Positions 35,697 to 45,244 of a stretch of DNA of 64,000 nt are shown here, one piece after another. Source of the stretch: Plasticicumulans acidivorans. Lineage in GTDB: Bacteria > Pseudomonadota > Gammaproteobacteria > Competibacterales > Competibacteraceae. The notes below the pieces were generated by a model. The model saw only the letters and a program-made list of their open reading frames with translations, made no database searches and was not told where the DNA came from. Position numbers and translations under genes: made by a program. The stretch covers positions 402,435 to 466,434 of the forward strand of contig NZ_QGTJ01000002.1 of assembly GCF_003182095.1 (NCBI RefSeq), in the 5' to 3' direction. Position 1 is the first letter of the stretch, and every line of letters begins with the position of its first letter.

Positions 35697-36953
35697 CTAC
35701 GGGCCGGCGTCGATGCCTGCACGCTGACGCGCCGCCAGCGTCGCCACGTCGAACAGCGGTGCCGTCGGCTGCGCCAGTGCCAGCTCAAGGGCCGCACCGG
35801 CGCGCTCGCGCTGACGGGCGCTGCGCAGCGCGAAGCGGCAGGTCTCGGCATCGAGCGGGCGGCCGCACAGGTAACGCCGGCCGGCCTGGAAGCGGCGGCC
35901 GTTGCTCTGCCACCAAGCACTGAGCGCCGCCACGTCGGGCCACGGCAGATGGCTGTCGGCATCGAGCTGGATCTCGTCGGCGGCGGCTTCGGGCTCCTGC
36001 TGCGGCGGCGGATCGCTGAGGCCGGCGGGTTCGAGGTCGAGCCCGGTGATCCAGGCGATGCTCTCGGCGGCAAGGCGCGCATAGGGCGGCTCGGCGGCGC
36101 GCGCCAGCAGCCAGGGGATCATCTGCGGATCGCCAAGGTGGGCGCCGCCGCGGATCAGCACGCGCATCCAGCCCGGCTGGCCGTTGAGGCTGCGCAGCCA
36201 GTCGACCGCCTGCCGCGGCTCCAGCGCGCGCACCAGCAGGGCCAGTGCGCTGGCAGCGAAACCGCTGCCGGGACGGATGGCGCCAGCCAGCGCCGGCAGG
36301 GCCTCCGGCGCGCCCAGGCGCACCGCCGACCACGCCGCCCAGGCGCGCAGCGCCGGTTCGGCATGCGTCAGCCGGCCGAGCAGCTGCGGGCACAGATCGG
36401 TGCGACCGAGTTCGCCGGCGGCGCGGGCGGCGGCGGCGGCGAGCGTGAGATCCTCGGCGGCCAGCGCCGCGGCCAGCGCCGGCCCCGGGTCGGCGCGGTG
36501 GCGGGCATGGGCGGCGAGGCCGAGCCGGCGCCAGTCGGCCTGCGGCTGTTCGAGCAGCGGTCGCGCCCAGGGCTCGGCCCGGCGCCAGCTCACCCAGGCC
36601 AGCGCGTCTTCCAGTGCCTGCCGGCGCAGCGGGCCGCTGCCCGCTCCCGCGAAGGCCGCGCTCACCGCCTCGCGCCGGCCGCTTTCCAGCGCCAGCACCG
36701 CGGTGGTGAACAGCGCGCCGCCGGCCTCGCCCTGTGCCGCGGCGGCCTCGACGAAAGCCGTCGCGCTGGCGCCGGCGACGCTCAGGCCGTCGAGCTGCGC
36801 GCCGAGGCGTTCATCGAAGGCCAGCAGGTCGAACAGCCGGGTGTGCGGCAGCGCCAGCACGCGCGCGCGCTGCCGCCAGAGGAAGGCGGCATCGCCGGCC
36901 TGCCGCGCCAGCACCGCCGGCAGGAATTCGGGCTCGTCGTCGCAAGGCGCCAT
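35697..36953 (-). CDS. TIGR02270-like helical-repeat protein, T6SS-associated
   Basis: 418 residues built of Ala/Leu-rich helical repeats resembling HEAT repeats (LAAALAAEDLTLAAAAARAA, LGAPEALPALAGAIRPGSG, MRVLIRGGAHLGDPQMIPWL) followed by AAESIAWITGLDLEPAGLSD. This matches the TIGR02270 family known from T6SS loci; function unknown. Its ATG overlaps the previous gene's stop (TGATG), so it is coupled to the ketosynthase-like gene. Confidence 0.8.
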   Translation of the reverse strand: MAPCDDEPEFLPAVLARQAGDAAFLWRQRARVLALPHTRLFDLLAFDERLGAQLDGLSVAGASATAFVEAAAAQGEAGGALFTTAVLALESGRREAVSAAFAGAGSGPLRRQALEDALAWVSWRRAEPWARPLLEQPQADWRRLGLAAHARHRADPGPALAAALAAEDLTLAAAAARAAGELGRTDLCPQLLGRLTHAEPALRAWAAWSAVRLGAPEALPALAGAIRPGSGFAASALALLVRALEPRQAVDWLRSLNGQPGWMRVLIRGGAHLGDPQMIPWLLARAAEPPYARLAAESIAWITGLDLEPAGLSDPPPQQEPEAAADEIQLDADSHLPWPDVAALSAWWQSNGRRFQAGRRYLCGRPLDAETCRFALRSARQRERAGAALELALAQPTAPLFDVATLAARQRAGIDAGP

Positions 36954-37951
36954 CACGTTGCCCGCAGCCACAGTGCCGCGCGCTCGCCGCTGTCGTTGCC
37001 GAGCGTCAGCAGCAGTTCGCCGCCGGGGGCATAGCCGCGGCGCGTGGCGGTGGCGGCAACCGTCGCCAGCAGCGCGCCGGCCGCGGCGCCGGTATCGCCG
37101 AGCAGTTCCGCCGGCAGCCACAGCGGCGGCAGCGGCGCGCCGTTGCTGCCGACGCGGCACAGCGCCATCACCGCCTCCTGCCGGCGCAGCGGCTCGCTGG
37201 CGAAATCCGCGAGCAGCAGCGCCGGCGCCGTCGCGCCGGCCTCGTCACGGGCCTGGCGGATGGCGGTGCTCAGACCCTCGGCACGCAGCGGTACGGCGTT
37301 GTCGGCCGCGGCGTTTTCGCGGCCGAAGCCGAGGCCGACCAGCGCCAGCGGCGCCGGCGCATCACTGAGGCCGAGCAGCAGCGCGGCGGCGGCCTCACCG
37401 GGGATGCAGGCGCCGCGCTGCTGCGGCGAAGCCAGCGCATTGGCGGCGGCGAGCGCGTCCAGCGTGCCGGTTTCGAGCAGGCTGTCGACGCCGACGACGA
37501 GCACCGCGCGACAGCCGCCGGCTTCCAGCAGCTGGCGGGCGCGGTGCAGCGCGATGGCGACGCCGACGCGCCCGCGCGGGATCAGCGCCGAAGCGGCGTG
37601 CGCCGGCAGTTTCAGTTCAGCCTGCAGCGCCGGCAGCAGCGCCGGCTCGACACAGGCGCCCGGACGGCCGCCCTCGGCGACGGCGAGCAGCAGCGGGATC
37701 GGCTGCTGCGCCAGCGCCGGCCAGCCGGCCAGGCATTCGCCGGCGGCGCGGGCGGCCAGCCGCAGCAGGCGGGCGGCGCCGCTGACGTGGCGGGCGAACG
37801 GCGCCTCGGCGACGAACACCGCGGCGCCGTTGGCGCCGAACGGACGGGCCTGCCAGCCCTCGATGCCGGCACGCAGCGCCGCGCAGCTGGCCTGCGCCGA
37901 ACCACCCAGCGCGCTGACCAGACCGCAGCCGAGCAGCACCGGGGCGCTCAT
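36953..37951 (-). CDS. Ketosynthase-fold protein lacking catalytic residues, T6SS-associated
   Basis: 332 residues with a thiolase/beta-ketoacyl-synthase fold (VLLGCGLVSALGGSAQASCA, VLVVGVDSLLETGTLDALAA, GACIPGEAAAALLLG, GDTGAAAGALLATVAA). Where active enzymes have the nucleophilic Cys there is PRGRVGVAIALHRA; the GTGT His loop reads LLADFASEPLR; and the GHT His is Asp (LLGDTG). Condensation is therefore unlikely and a structural or binding role is inferred. The ATG overlaps the DUF2169 stop (ATGA). Confidence 0.8.
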   Translation of the reverse strand: MSAPVLLGCGLVSALGGSAQASCAALRAGIEGWQARPFGANGAAVFVAEAPFARHVSGAARLLRLAARAAGECLAGWPALAQQPIPLLLAVAEGGRPGACVEPALLPALQAELKLPAHAASALIPRGRVGVAIALHRARQLLEAGGCRAVLVVGVDSLLETGTLDALAAANALASPQQRGACIPGEAAAALLLGLSDAPAPLALVGLGFGRENAAADNAVPLRAEGLSTAIRQARDEAGATAPALLLADFASEPLRRQEAVMALCRVGSNGAPLPPLWLPAELLGDTGAAAGALLATVAATATRRGYAPGGELLLTLGNDSGERAALWLRAT

Positions 37952-38997
37952 GGCTGCGGCTCCAGCAGCTCGCCGCGGCAGTCGACGGTGAGTTCGGCGA
38001 TGTCCCCGGCGCCACGTGCCAGCGGCTGGCAGACGCGCCAGACCAGCGACAGCGTGCCGGCAACGGTGTCGATGGCGATGGTGTCGATCAGCGCGCGGCG
38101 CAGCTCGCGACTGCCGCGCGCCGGACGCAGGTTCAGTTCGACGGCGATGCGCGGCAGCAGGCAGCGGTAGCGGCCCGCCGGCGTCAGGTTCAGCAACTGG
38201 ATCTCCTCGCCGCCCTGCGGATAGGGCATCTGCTGCTCGGGCGGTGCGCACTGGTGATAGCCGACGTCGAAGTCGCGCGGCGGCAGCGGAAACACCTCGC
38301 GCCGCCAGGTTTCGTCATAGGTGCCGGCGAGCGCCACGCGCGGCGCCCAGCCGCGACCGAGCGGGCCGAGCGCAAGCGGCGCCAGCAGCTCGCCGGGCGC
38401 GGTGATCGGCCGCTCCCAGTCCTCGGTGGCCGGCAACAGCTGATCGAGCAGGCGCAGCGGATCGCGCCCCGGCGCGCAGTAGCCGCGGCCGAGCGGGTTC
38501 TGCGCGCAAAAGGCCGGCGGCTCGCCGTCGGCCGCCGGATCGGCACCGCCGAAGGCAACCGTGTAGTCGCAACCGCGCTCGACGAAGGGTTCGGCGGCGG
38601 ACGGCTGCAGGCTGCCATCGCCGGCGTGCTGCCAGCGGCGCTCGCCGCAGACAGCGAAGATGCGCCGCAGCGGTCCGCAGGCGACGCCGACCGCCACCCG
38701 CGCCGCCGGCTGGCCGCCCGGGGCGTGGGCGTGGGCGTGGATGATGAGGTCGCAGGCGCGCTTGCCGGGGGCGAAGTCGTGCTCGTAGCGCGGCACGCCG
38801 CGGCCGTGCTCGGCGCCCTCGCCGCTGCTGATGTCGGCGATCGCCGGCGGCATCTGCTGCGCGGCGAGGTGCAGCGTGCCGCCGCCCGGCGACAGGCGGA
38901 AAGTGCCGCGCACCACCGCCACCAGCACCGGGCGTCCATCCGGCTGGGTGACGACGGCACTGGCAGCGGCAAGAGGCGTGGGGTTGTGCAGTTCCAT
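37948..38997 (-). CDS. DUF2169 protein, T6SS effector-loading factor
   Basis: 349 residues. DUF2169 features: PDGRPVLVAVVRGTFRLSP, KRACDLIIHAHAHAPGG, ERRWQ, TVAFGGADPAA with CAQNPLGRGYC, and QMPYPQGGEEIQLLNLTP. Members are encoded with PAAR or VgrG genes and thought to help mount cargo on the spike. Lies 26 bp downstream of vgrG2. ATG 38997 was used; an in-frame GTG at 39006 is possible. Confidence 0.88.
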   Translation of the reverse strand: MELHNPTPLAAASAVVTQPDGRPVLVAVVRGTFRLSPGGGTLHLAAQQMPPAIADISSGEGAEHGRGVPRYEHDFAPGKRACDLIIHAHAHAPGGQPAARVAVGVACGPLRRIFAVCGERRWQHAGDGSLQPSAAEPFVERGCDYTVAFGGADPAADGEPPAFCAQNPLGRGYCAPGRDPLRLLDQLLPATEDWERPITAPGELLAPLALGPLGRGWAPRVALAGTYDETWRREVFPLPPRDFDVGYHQCAPPEQQMPYPQGGEEIQLLNLTPAGRYRCLLPRIAVELNLRPARGSRELRRALIDTIAIDTVAGTLSLVWRVCQPLARGAGDIAELTVDCRGELLEPQP

Positions 38998-39023
38998 GGC
39001 AACCACGTCCGTGCGCGAGAGCG

Positions 39024-40967
39024 TTAGTTGATCTTCACCATGCCGCCCTTGAGCGTCAGCATGCCGCCGCCATCGACCTCGGCCGAAGCGCTGGCGCTGG
39101 CCTTGAGCGTGGCACTGGCGCTGATCTTGAGCTGCACGCCGCTGATCTCGATGGTGCCGTCGGACTTGAGCACGATCGACGCCGCGCCGGTGGTCAGCGA
39201 AATCTCGGTACCGGCGGTGATCGTCAGCTTCTGGCCGACGTCGAGCTTGTCGTTGGTGCCGACCTTGGTGCTGCGTTCGGTGCCGACGTCGAGTTTCTGC
39301 TTGGCCTTGATGGAGATGCTTTCGTTGTTGCCGACACTCTCGGTGCGATCGTTGCCGATGGTCACGGTCTCGTCGTGATCGACGTTCTTCTTGCGATCGT
39401 TGCCGACCCAGTGGGTTTCGTCGTGCTCGACCTCGATCATCTGGTCCTTTTCGGCATGGATCAGCAGATGCTCGGAGCCGGATTTGTCCTCCAGGCGGAT
39501 CTCGTTGCAGTTGGCCGCCGCGCCGCCGGTGCTGGAGCGCGAGCGGATACCGCTCTGCGTGGCGTTGTCGGGCAGGCCGAAGGGCACGGTCTGCTCGCCG
39601 TTGTAGACACGGCCGACGATGATCGGCTGATCCGGGTCGCCTTCGAGGAAGTCGACGATGACCTCCTGACCGATGCGCGGGATCAGCATGCCGCCCCAGC
39701 CCTTGCCGGCCCAGGCCTGGGAGACGCGAATCCAGCAGGAGCTGTTCTCGTCGCGCTGGTCGTGGCGGTCCCAGTGGAAGTGCACTTTGACGCGGCCGTG
39801 CTGGTCGGTGTGGATTTCGGCGCCGCTCGGGCCGACGACGACGGCGGTCTGCGGCCCGGCGATGCGCCCGACCGGCGTCAGCGGCAGCGCGCGGAACGGT
39901 GCCTGCGCATCCTGCGTGCGCAGCGAAACGCCGAAATCGAAGCCGGCGCCGCCACCGCCGGAGTGGAAGTCATCGAGCTGCAGCGAGCAGTTCAGCGCGG
40001 TGATCAGGTATTCGATGTTCAGCGGCTCACGCGGGCAGCCGCTCAGCGTGAACAGCCCGCCGCAGCCCAGGCCGCGGGCATCGCCGCGGAACACCACCTC
40101 GGTGGCACGCGTGCGCAGCGCCTCCAGCGAGGTGCGGGCGTAGTGATCGCCGGCCCCGGTGTCGATGTAGGCGCCGGGGTAGCCGTAGCGGGCGAACTGC
40201 AGCGAGGAGGCCGGCGGCGTCGCCGTCGAGTTCGACAGCAGCGCCGCCGACGGCCGGGTGAAGTCGTAGTCGTTGAGCGTCAGCTTGGTCGACTGCACCT
40301 CCAGCGCCTGTGACCACTCCCAGAGGTGGTCGCGCTTGCGCCGGTTGTGCGCATCGGGCGGGAAATACGGCACCTCGGCGTAGCCATCCGCATTCTTGTG
40401 ACCGGAGTAGTCGTCGGCCAGCACCATCACGTGGCGGCTGGCTTCATGGCGGAAGTAGTAGTAGATGCCTTCCTTTTCCATCAGCCGGCTGACGAAGTCG
40501 AAGTCGCTCTCGCAGTACTGCACGCAGTATTCGCGCGTGGCGTAGCTGCCGGCGAGCTTGTCCTCGAAATCGGCGAGGCCGTGTCCCTCGAAGACCTCCT
40601 TGATGATGTCGGGGACGGTCTTCTCCTGAAAGATGCGGCAGTCCGAGCAGTGCGTCAGCAGCCACAGCCAGGGCCGCAGCGTCGCCCGGTAGGTGGCCAG
40701 GCGGCCGTCGCCGCTGGTCTGGCCGAAACGGGCGACGATGCCGTGAAAGTAGCGCTCGCCGCCGGCCGGCAGCAGCACCTTGACCGCCAGCGACTGGCCG
40801 AGCACGGTCGCCGGATCGATGGAGAAATCCTCCGCGGCGAATTCCAGCTCGAAGGCGAACAAGCGCCCCAGCTCCTCGTGCGTCTCCATGCGCCGCAGCA
40901 GCAGTTTGTCGGTATCGAGCTGCGTGCAGCTGACCGTGACCGCCCGCTGCGCCTGCGTGATCGCCAT
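39024..40967 (-). CDS. vgrG: T6SS spike protein VgrG/TssI, second copy
   Basis: 647 residues. It has the same base, OB and beta-helix order as the first VgrG (RPWLWLLTHCSDCRIFQEKT, HTDQHGRVKVHFHWDRHD, LIPRIGQEVIVDFLEGDPDQP, NATQSGIRSRSSTGG). The beta-helix repeats are regular (DHDETVTIGNDRTESVGNN). It ends with a canonical tip (TLKGGMVKIN) and no extension. The start follows GGGAGA. This spike probably carries the DUF2169/ketosynthase/LysM set encoded behind it. Confidence 0.96.
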   Translation of the reverse strand: MAITQAQRAVTVSCTQLDTDKLLLRRMETHEELGRLFAFELEFAAEDFSIDPATVLGQSLAVKVLLPAGGERYFHGIVARFGQTSGDGRLATYRATLRPWLWLLTHCSDCRIFQEKTVPDIIKEVFEGHGLADFEDKLAGSYATREYCVQYCESDFDFVSRLMEKEGIYYYFRHEASRHVMVLADDYSGHKNADGYAEVPYFPPDAHNRRKRDHLWEWSQALEVQSTKLTLNDYDFTRPSAALLSNSTATPPASSLQFARYGYPGAYIDTGAGDHYARTSLEALRTRATEVVFRGDARGLGCGGLFTLSGCPREPLNIEYLITALNCSLQLDDFHSGGGGAGFDFGVSLRTQDAQAPFRALPLTPVGRIAGPQTAVVVGPSGAEIHTDQHGRVKVHFHWDRHDQRDENSSCWIRVSQAWAGKGWGGMLIPRIGQEVIVDFLEGDPDQPIIVGRVYNGEQTVPFGLPDNATQSGIRSRSSTGGAAANCNEIRLEDKSGSEHLLIHAEKDQMIEVEHDETHWVGNDRKKNVDHDETVTIGNDRTESVGNNESISIKAKQKLDVGTERSTKVGTNDKLDVGQKLTITAGTEISLTTGAASIVLKSDGTIEISGVQLKISASATLKASASASAEVDGGGMLTLKGGMVKIN

Positions 40968-41046
40968 CGTGTATCTCCCGAGCCAAGCCAGCGAATGACC
41001 GCGCGAGTGCCAAGAATAGAGCGACGGGCCGTCGCGCGTCTGCCGC

Positions 41047-42369
41047 TCAGCGCCGCGCGATGGCGAGCAGGCCCGACACCGGCAGGCCGGACTCGACGCG
41101 CAGCTGCACGATCTCCAGACGCAGCGGCCGCAGACCGGCGCCGCGCAGCACCGCCTCGACGTAATCGGCACGGTGGCTGTAGCGGCCGTTGACGTTGAGC
41201 CGGTGCGCCGCCTCGGCCTCGTGGCACTCGACGGTGAAGCCGAAGCAGCCGCCCGGTCGCAGCGCCTGCGCCGCCGCCGCGCACACCGCCTCCAGCGCGC
41301 CGAAATAGCACAGCGTGTCGGCGGCGGCGATCAGGTCCCAGGCGGCGCTGGCGGCCTGCAGATGGGCGCCAAGCTCGGCGGCGTCGAGCTGATCGTAGAC
41401 GGCCTGCGCCGCGGCATGGGCGAGCATCTTCGGCGACAGGTCGACGCCGTGCAGCCTGCGCGCCCACGGCCGCAGCAGCGGGCCGCACAGGCCGGTGCCG
41501 CAGCCGGCATCGAGCACGTCGAGCGCGGCACGCGGCGGGCCGAGCACCAGGCTCAGCGCATCGGCCAGACACTCCGGTGCGCGGTAGTCGAGCCGCTCGC
41601 GCAGGTGCGCGTCGAAATGGTCGGCATAGCTGTCGAACAGGCCCTGCACGTAGGCGTCGGCGCAGCGCTCCGGTGCCGGCGCGCCGCCGCAGGCGGCGAG
41701 GCGCGCCTGCGCCAGCGGGTGCCCCGGTTCGAGCGCCAGCCAGCGCCGGTAGGCGGCGACGGCCTCGTCGAGGCGGCCGAGCCGGCTCAGCAGGTGACCG
41801 CGGGCGCGCACCGCGCCGAGGTGGCCGCCATCGAGCGCCAGCGCGTGTTCGCATTCGGCCAGCGCCGCCGCCCATTCGTGGCAGCGTTCGAGCAGGCTGG
41901 CGAGGTTGTAGTGGTCGTCGGCGCTGCTCGCTTCGAGTTCGAGCGCGTGGCGGTAGGCGGTAACGGCTTCGGCGATGCGGCCCTGCGCGCGCAGCACCAC
42001 GCCGAGGTTGTTCCAGGCACCGACGTGCGCCGGCTGCGCGGCGAGGGCGGCGCGATATTCGTTCTCGGCCGCCTGCAGGCGACCCAGCGCCTGCAGCACG
42101 TTGCCGTGGTTGCTGCGCAGATCGGCATGCGCCGGCGCCAGTGCCACCGCCGCCGTCAGCGCCGCCAGTGCGCCGTCGGCATCACCGCGCTGGAAGCGCA
42201 GCAGACCGAGGAAGTGCAGCGCATCGACCTGCTGCGGGCTCTGCGTGAGGATCTGCAGGTAGACGCTCTCGGCGGCATCGAGCTCGCCGGCACGCTGCCA
42301 GCCGACTGCCATCTCCAGCGCCGCACCGACGCTCATCAGCTGTTCTGCATCGTCGTTCGCCATCGTCAT
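41047..42369 (-). CDS. TPR-methyltransferase fusion, copy B
   Basis: 440 residues. About five TPR units cover residues ~15-235 (HFLGLLRFQRGDADGALAAL, AWNNLGVVLRAQGRIAEAV). A class I SAM methyltransferase domain follows with DAGCGTG from 287, GVDLSPKMLAHA and AAADTLCYFGALE. Substrate unknown; such TPR-methyltransferases often modify proteins or small acids. The start overlaps the stop of its paralogue (ATGA), and vgrG2 begins 79 bp further on, so co-expression with the spike is likely. Confidence 0.85.
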   Translation of the reverse strand: MTMANDDAEQLMSVGAALEMAVGWQRAGELDAAESVYLQILTQSPQQVDALHFLGLLRFQRGDADGALAALTAAVALAPAHADLRSNHGNVLQALGRLQAAENEYRAALAAQPAHVGAWNNLGVVLRAQGRIAEAVTAYRHALELEASSADDHYNLASLLERCHEWAAALAECEHALALDGGHLGAVRARGHLLSRLGRLDEAVAAYRRWLALEPGHPLAQARLAACGGAPAPERCADAYVQGLFDSYADHFDAHLRERLDYRAPECLADALSLVLGPPRAALDVLDAGCGTGLCGPLLRPWARRLHGVDLSPKMLAHAAAQAVYDQLDAAELGAHLQAASAAWDLIAAADTLCYFGALEAVCAAAAQALRPGGCFGFTVECHEAEAAHRLNVNGRYSHRADYVEAVLRGAGLRPLRLEIVQLRVESGLPVSGLLAIARR

Positions 42370-43709
42370 GCCAGCTCCGGTGCACGCGCGAGCACGATCC
42401 AGCCATGCACCGGCTCGCCGAGTTCCTGACGCAGCACACCGGCTGCGAACTGGATGTCGACCAGGCCGGCGGCGGCCAGCGTGGCGCGCACGTAATCGGC
42501 GTGGTGGGCATAGCGACCGTGCGGGCGGATGGTGTAGCCGGCCGCCGGCGGCTCATCGAGACGCTCGACGCTGAAGGCGAGCAGGCCACCGGGGGCGAGC
42601 CCGATGCGCGCCGCCGCGGCGAAGCCTTCGAGCGCGCCGAAGTAGCACAGCGTGTCGGCGGAGACGATCAGACCGAAGTTGCCGGGATAGGCCGACAGGA
42701 ACGCCGTCAGCTCGGCGGCGAACAGGTGATCGTAGCCGCCGCGGGCATCGGCCTTGCGCAGCATGCCGACCGACAGGTCGATGCCGATCAGCACCCGCGC
42801 ATAGGGCTTGAGCCACGGCCCGCACAGCCCGGTGCCGCAACCGGCATCGACCACGGCGAGATCCCCACGGCCCTCACCGAGCGCGGCAGTGACGGCGGCA
42901 CGCAGCAGCTCGGGGGCGTGGTAGTCGAGGTTTTGCAGCAGCACCTCGTCGAAACTGTCGGCGAAGCCGTCAAAAGTGCGGGCGACGTAGTCGTCGGCGG
43001 CACGTTCGGGCACGTCCTCGCCGGAGAGCGCGGCGAGCATGTGGCGGGCGATCGGGTTGTCGGCATCGAAGGCGATCCAGTCGCGGAACACCTGCGTCGC
43101 CGCCTCGCGCTCGCCGGCCATGTACAGCATGTAGCCAAGGTTGTAATGCGCCTGCGCATGGTGCGGATCGAGCTCGATCGCCCGCTGCAGCGCCTCGACG
43201 ACGTCAGCCAGCGTGCCGCACTGGCGCAGCACGATACCGAGCTTGAAATAGGCGTCGGCGAAATCCGGGGCCAGCGCAGCGACACGGCGGTAGGCGTCGG
43301 CGGCAGCGGCGGCCTCGCCGCGCAGGCGCAGCATCACCGCCAGATTGTTCCAGGCGCCGACGTGCTCGTCGTCGTGTTCGAGCGCGCGGCGGTAGGCGGC
43401 CTCGGCCTGCTCGTGGCGGCCGCTTTCCTTGTGGATGTTGCCGAGGTTGACCCAGGCGTCGACGTATTCCGGTGCCTGCTGCAGCGCGCGCTCGATCAGC
43501 TCGACGGCCTCGTCGCTGCGCCCCTGCTGGTGGCGCAGCACGCCGAAAAAGTGCAGCGGGTCGGGGTGCTCGGGGTGATCCTCCAGCGCCGCGGCGTAGA
43601 GCGCAGCCGCCTCCTCGAAGCGACCTTCGCGATGCAGGCTCACGGCCAGCGCCAGCCCGCCTTCGGGCGGCGTGGCATCGGCACGGTTGAGGGATGTGGC
43701 TTCGATCAT
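42366..43709 (-). CDS. TPR-methyltransferase fusion, copy A
   Basis: 447 residues, clear paralogue of copy B. N-terminal TPR units (AVSLHREGRFEEAAALYAAA, AWVNLGNIHKESGRHEQAEA, HYNLGYMLYMAGEREAA), then the SAM domain with DAGCGTG from 288, GIDLSVGMLRKAD and SADTLCYFGALEG. ATG 43709 has GGAG seven bases upstream. First gene of the island 2 operon. Target unknown. Confidence 0.85.
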   Translation of the reverse strand: MIEATSLNRADATPPEGGLALAVSLHREGRFEEAAALYAAALEDHPEHPDPLHFFGVLRHQQGRSDEAVELIERALQQAPEYVDAWVNLGNIHKESGRHEQAEAAYRRALEHDDEHVGAWNNLAVMLRLRGEAAAAADAYRRVAALAPDFADAYFKLGIVLRQCGTLADVVEALQRAIELDPHHAQAHYNLGYMLYMAGEREAATQVFRDWIAFDADNPIARHMLAALSGEDVPERAADDYVARTFDGFADSFDEVLLQNLDYHAPELLRAAVTAALGEGRGDLAVVDAGCGTGLCGPWLKPYARVLIGIDLSVGMLRKADARGGYDHLFAAELTAFLSAYPGNFGLIVSADTLCYFGALEGFAAAARIGLAPGGLLAFSVERLDEPPAAGYTIRPHGRYAHHADYVRATLAAAGLVDIQFAAGVLRQELGEPVHGWIVLARAPELA

Positions 43710-44037
43710 CGCAGGGCTCCGCAAAACAGGGGATTGCTGACAGTCAGTAGGCCGATGCCATCAGCCGGCGGCCATGCGCCCGGCGTCGGGCGGATCGTCG
43801 GTGCGGACATCCGGCAGCTCGGCTGCGAACATGCGCATGGGGCTCAGGGGCTGGGCAACGTCGGCGCGCAACGAAGATTCCGGCCAGTGACATCGCCGCG
43901 CGCGTCACCCGCCCGCGGCGGTAATCGTTGACAGGCAGGCCGCCGGACAGGCGAAGCCGATCGGTCCAGCGCTGCACACCCGATCGCCCGCCCTCTCGAC
44001 CTCGCCACAGCCCGCCCACGCGCCGGCGCTCTGCGTC
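43710..44037. other. Intergenic region upstream of island 2
   Basis: 328 bp without a supported gene. It must contain the promoter of the TPR-methyltransferase/vgrG2 operon and the end of the lipase operon, both on the minus strand. A short palindrome CTGAC-A-GTCAG lies at 43737-43747. A 91-codon minus-strand frame inside it is Arg-rich and not protein-like. Confidence 0.5.
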
Positions 44038-45210
44038 TCAGACCAGCAGCGACAGCGCCATGCCGGCCATGTTGCTCAGGCCGGCGTACAACAGCCCGAG
44101 CACCCAGCGCACGAAGGACAGCGTCAGCGAGGCGCCGGCGACGACGGTGCGGCCGAGGAAGCGGAAAATCGCCACGATCAGCGTGCCGACGTAGTTCGAC
44201 ACCTCGATCGACAGTTCCGCCCCCCTGCTCAGCAGCCAGGCGAGCTGGTCGAGCACGGTCATGCCGGCGGTCAGCACCGAGCCGAGGGTACCGATCAGCA
44301 CGCTGCCGATCTTCTTCATCACCCAGGCCAGCGCCCGGCCGATCATGCGCAGCGTGCGCGCACCGAAAGGAATGATGCCGCTGCCGGCAGCGACTTCGTC
44401 GAGCCAGGACTGCACGCGTGCATCGTTGAGCTCGTCCCGGCAGCGGTGTTCGAGGCCGGCCCAGTCGTCCTGACCGACGCCGGGAATATAGCTGCCGGCC
44501 ATCGAATGCGCGGCGACGCTGATCAGTCCGCCCTGGCCGTTGCCGAGCTGGTAGCCGCTGCTGTCGGCCGGTACGTGAAGGAACGGGAACAGCGGGATCT
44601 TCGGCACTGGATCGGCGTGATGGTGGACGCGGTGAATGTTCTCCGCACCGAGGCGCCGGCGCAGGCTGCGCGAAAAGGTCAGTGCTCCGGTACGCGGCGA
44701 GCCGAAGGTGTACAGGCGCACCGCACCGGCGCGGATGTTGGAGAAATAGTCGGCATTCAGGGTCGCCAGCGCCCCGCCGAGGCTGTGGCCGACGCAGTGG
44801 ATCACCGACGGGTTGCGCCCGCGCAGGAACTCGGCGAGGTCGCCGGCAAAGGATTTCCAGACTTCATGGAAACCGGCGTGCACCGGATGGCCGCCGGGGC
44901 CGATCTGCATGCCGATGTTGAAGTTGCTGAGCCAGTCATAACCTCCTGCATTCACCGTACCGCGGGTCGCCACCAGGATCTCGCCCTGATGCTGCCCCTC
45001 ACCCTCGGCGATATAGCCAAAGCCGCTCAAGCGCTTATAAACGATCAGCCCACCAGAGCGACCGCTGAGGCGAGAGTCTTCTTCAACGGTAAACATGCCC
45101 TCGCATCCCAGCAGATCACCACGCATACGCGCCTGGCCCACGGTTTGGTCAAACAGGCTGTAAACCCCCCTCGCAATCCCTGCCGCATGCTGTGGGCTCA
45201 ACGAAGTCAT
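44038..45210 (-). CDS. Class 3 lipase-type T6SS phospholipase effector (Tle-like)
   Basis: 390 residues. Alpha/beta hydrolase with nucleophile motif GHSLGG at 141-146 (Ser143), TRGTVNAGGYDWLSNFNIG (oxyanion region), LYTFGSPRTG and HHADPVPKIPL. The last ~110 residues hold several hydrophobic stretches (GSVLIGTLGSVLTAGMTVL, TLIVAIFRFLGRTVVAGASL, LLYAGLSNMAGMALSLLV) likely to insert in a membrane. Phospholipid attack in the target periplasm is inferred. No signal peptide, as expected for T6SS delivery. AAGGAG precedes the ATG. Two exported DUF6795-like proteins upstream are probable immunity. Confidence 0.85.
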   Translation of the reverse strand: MTSLSPQHAAGIARGVYSLFDQTVGQARMRGDLLGCEGMFTVEEDSRLSGRSGGLIVYKRLSGFGYIAEGEGQHQGEILVATRGTVNAGGYDWLSNFNIGMQIGPGGHPVHAGFHEVWKSFAGDLAEFLRGRNPSVIHCVGHSLGGALATLNADYFSNIRAGAVRLYTFGSPRTGALTFSRSLRRRLGAENIHRVHHHADPVPKIPLFPFLHVPADSSGYQLGNGQGGLISVAAHSMAGSYIPGVGQDDWAGLEHRCRDELNDARVQSWLDEVAAGSGIIPFGARTLRMIGRALAWVMKKIGSVLIGTLGSVLTAGMTVLDQLAWLLSRGAELSIEVSNYVGTLIVAIFRFLGRTVVAGASLTLSFVRWVLGLLYAGLSNMAGMALSLLV

Positions 45211-45244
45211 AACTAATCTCCTTATCGGACAAATCCGTTCAGGC

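Noticed and set aside
43744..44019. A 91-codon minus-strand frame upstream of the TPR-methyltransferases
   Set aside because: Arg-rich, no family features, no ribosome site of note; treated as intergenic.
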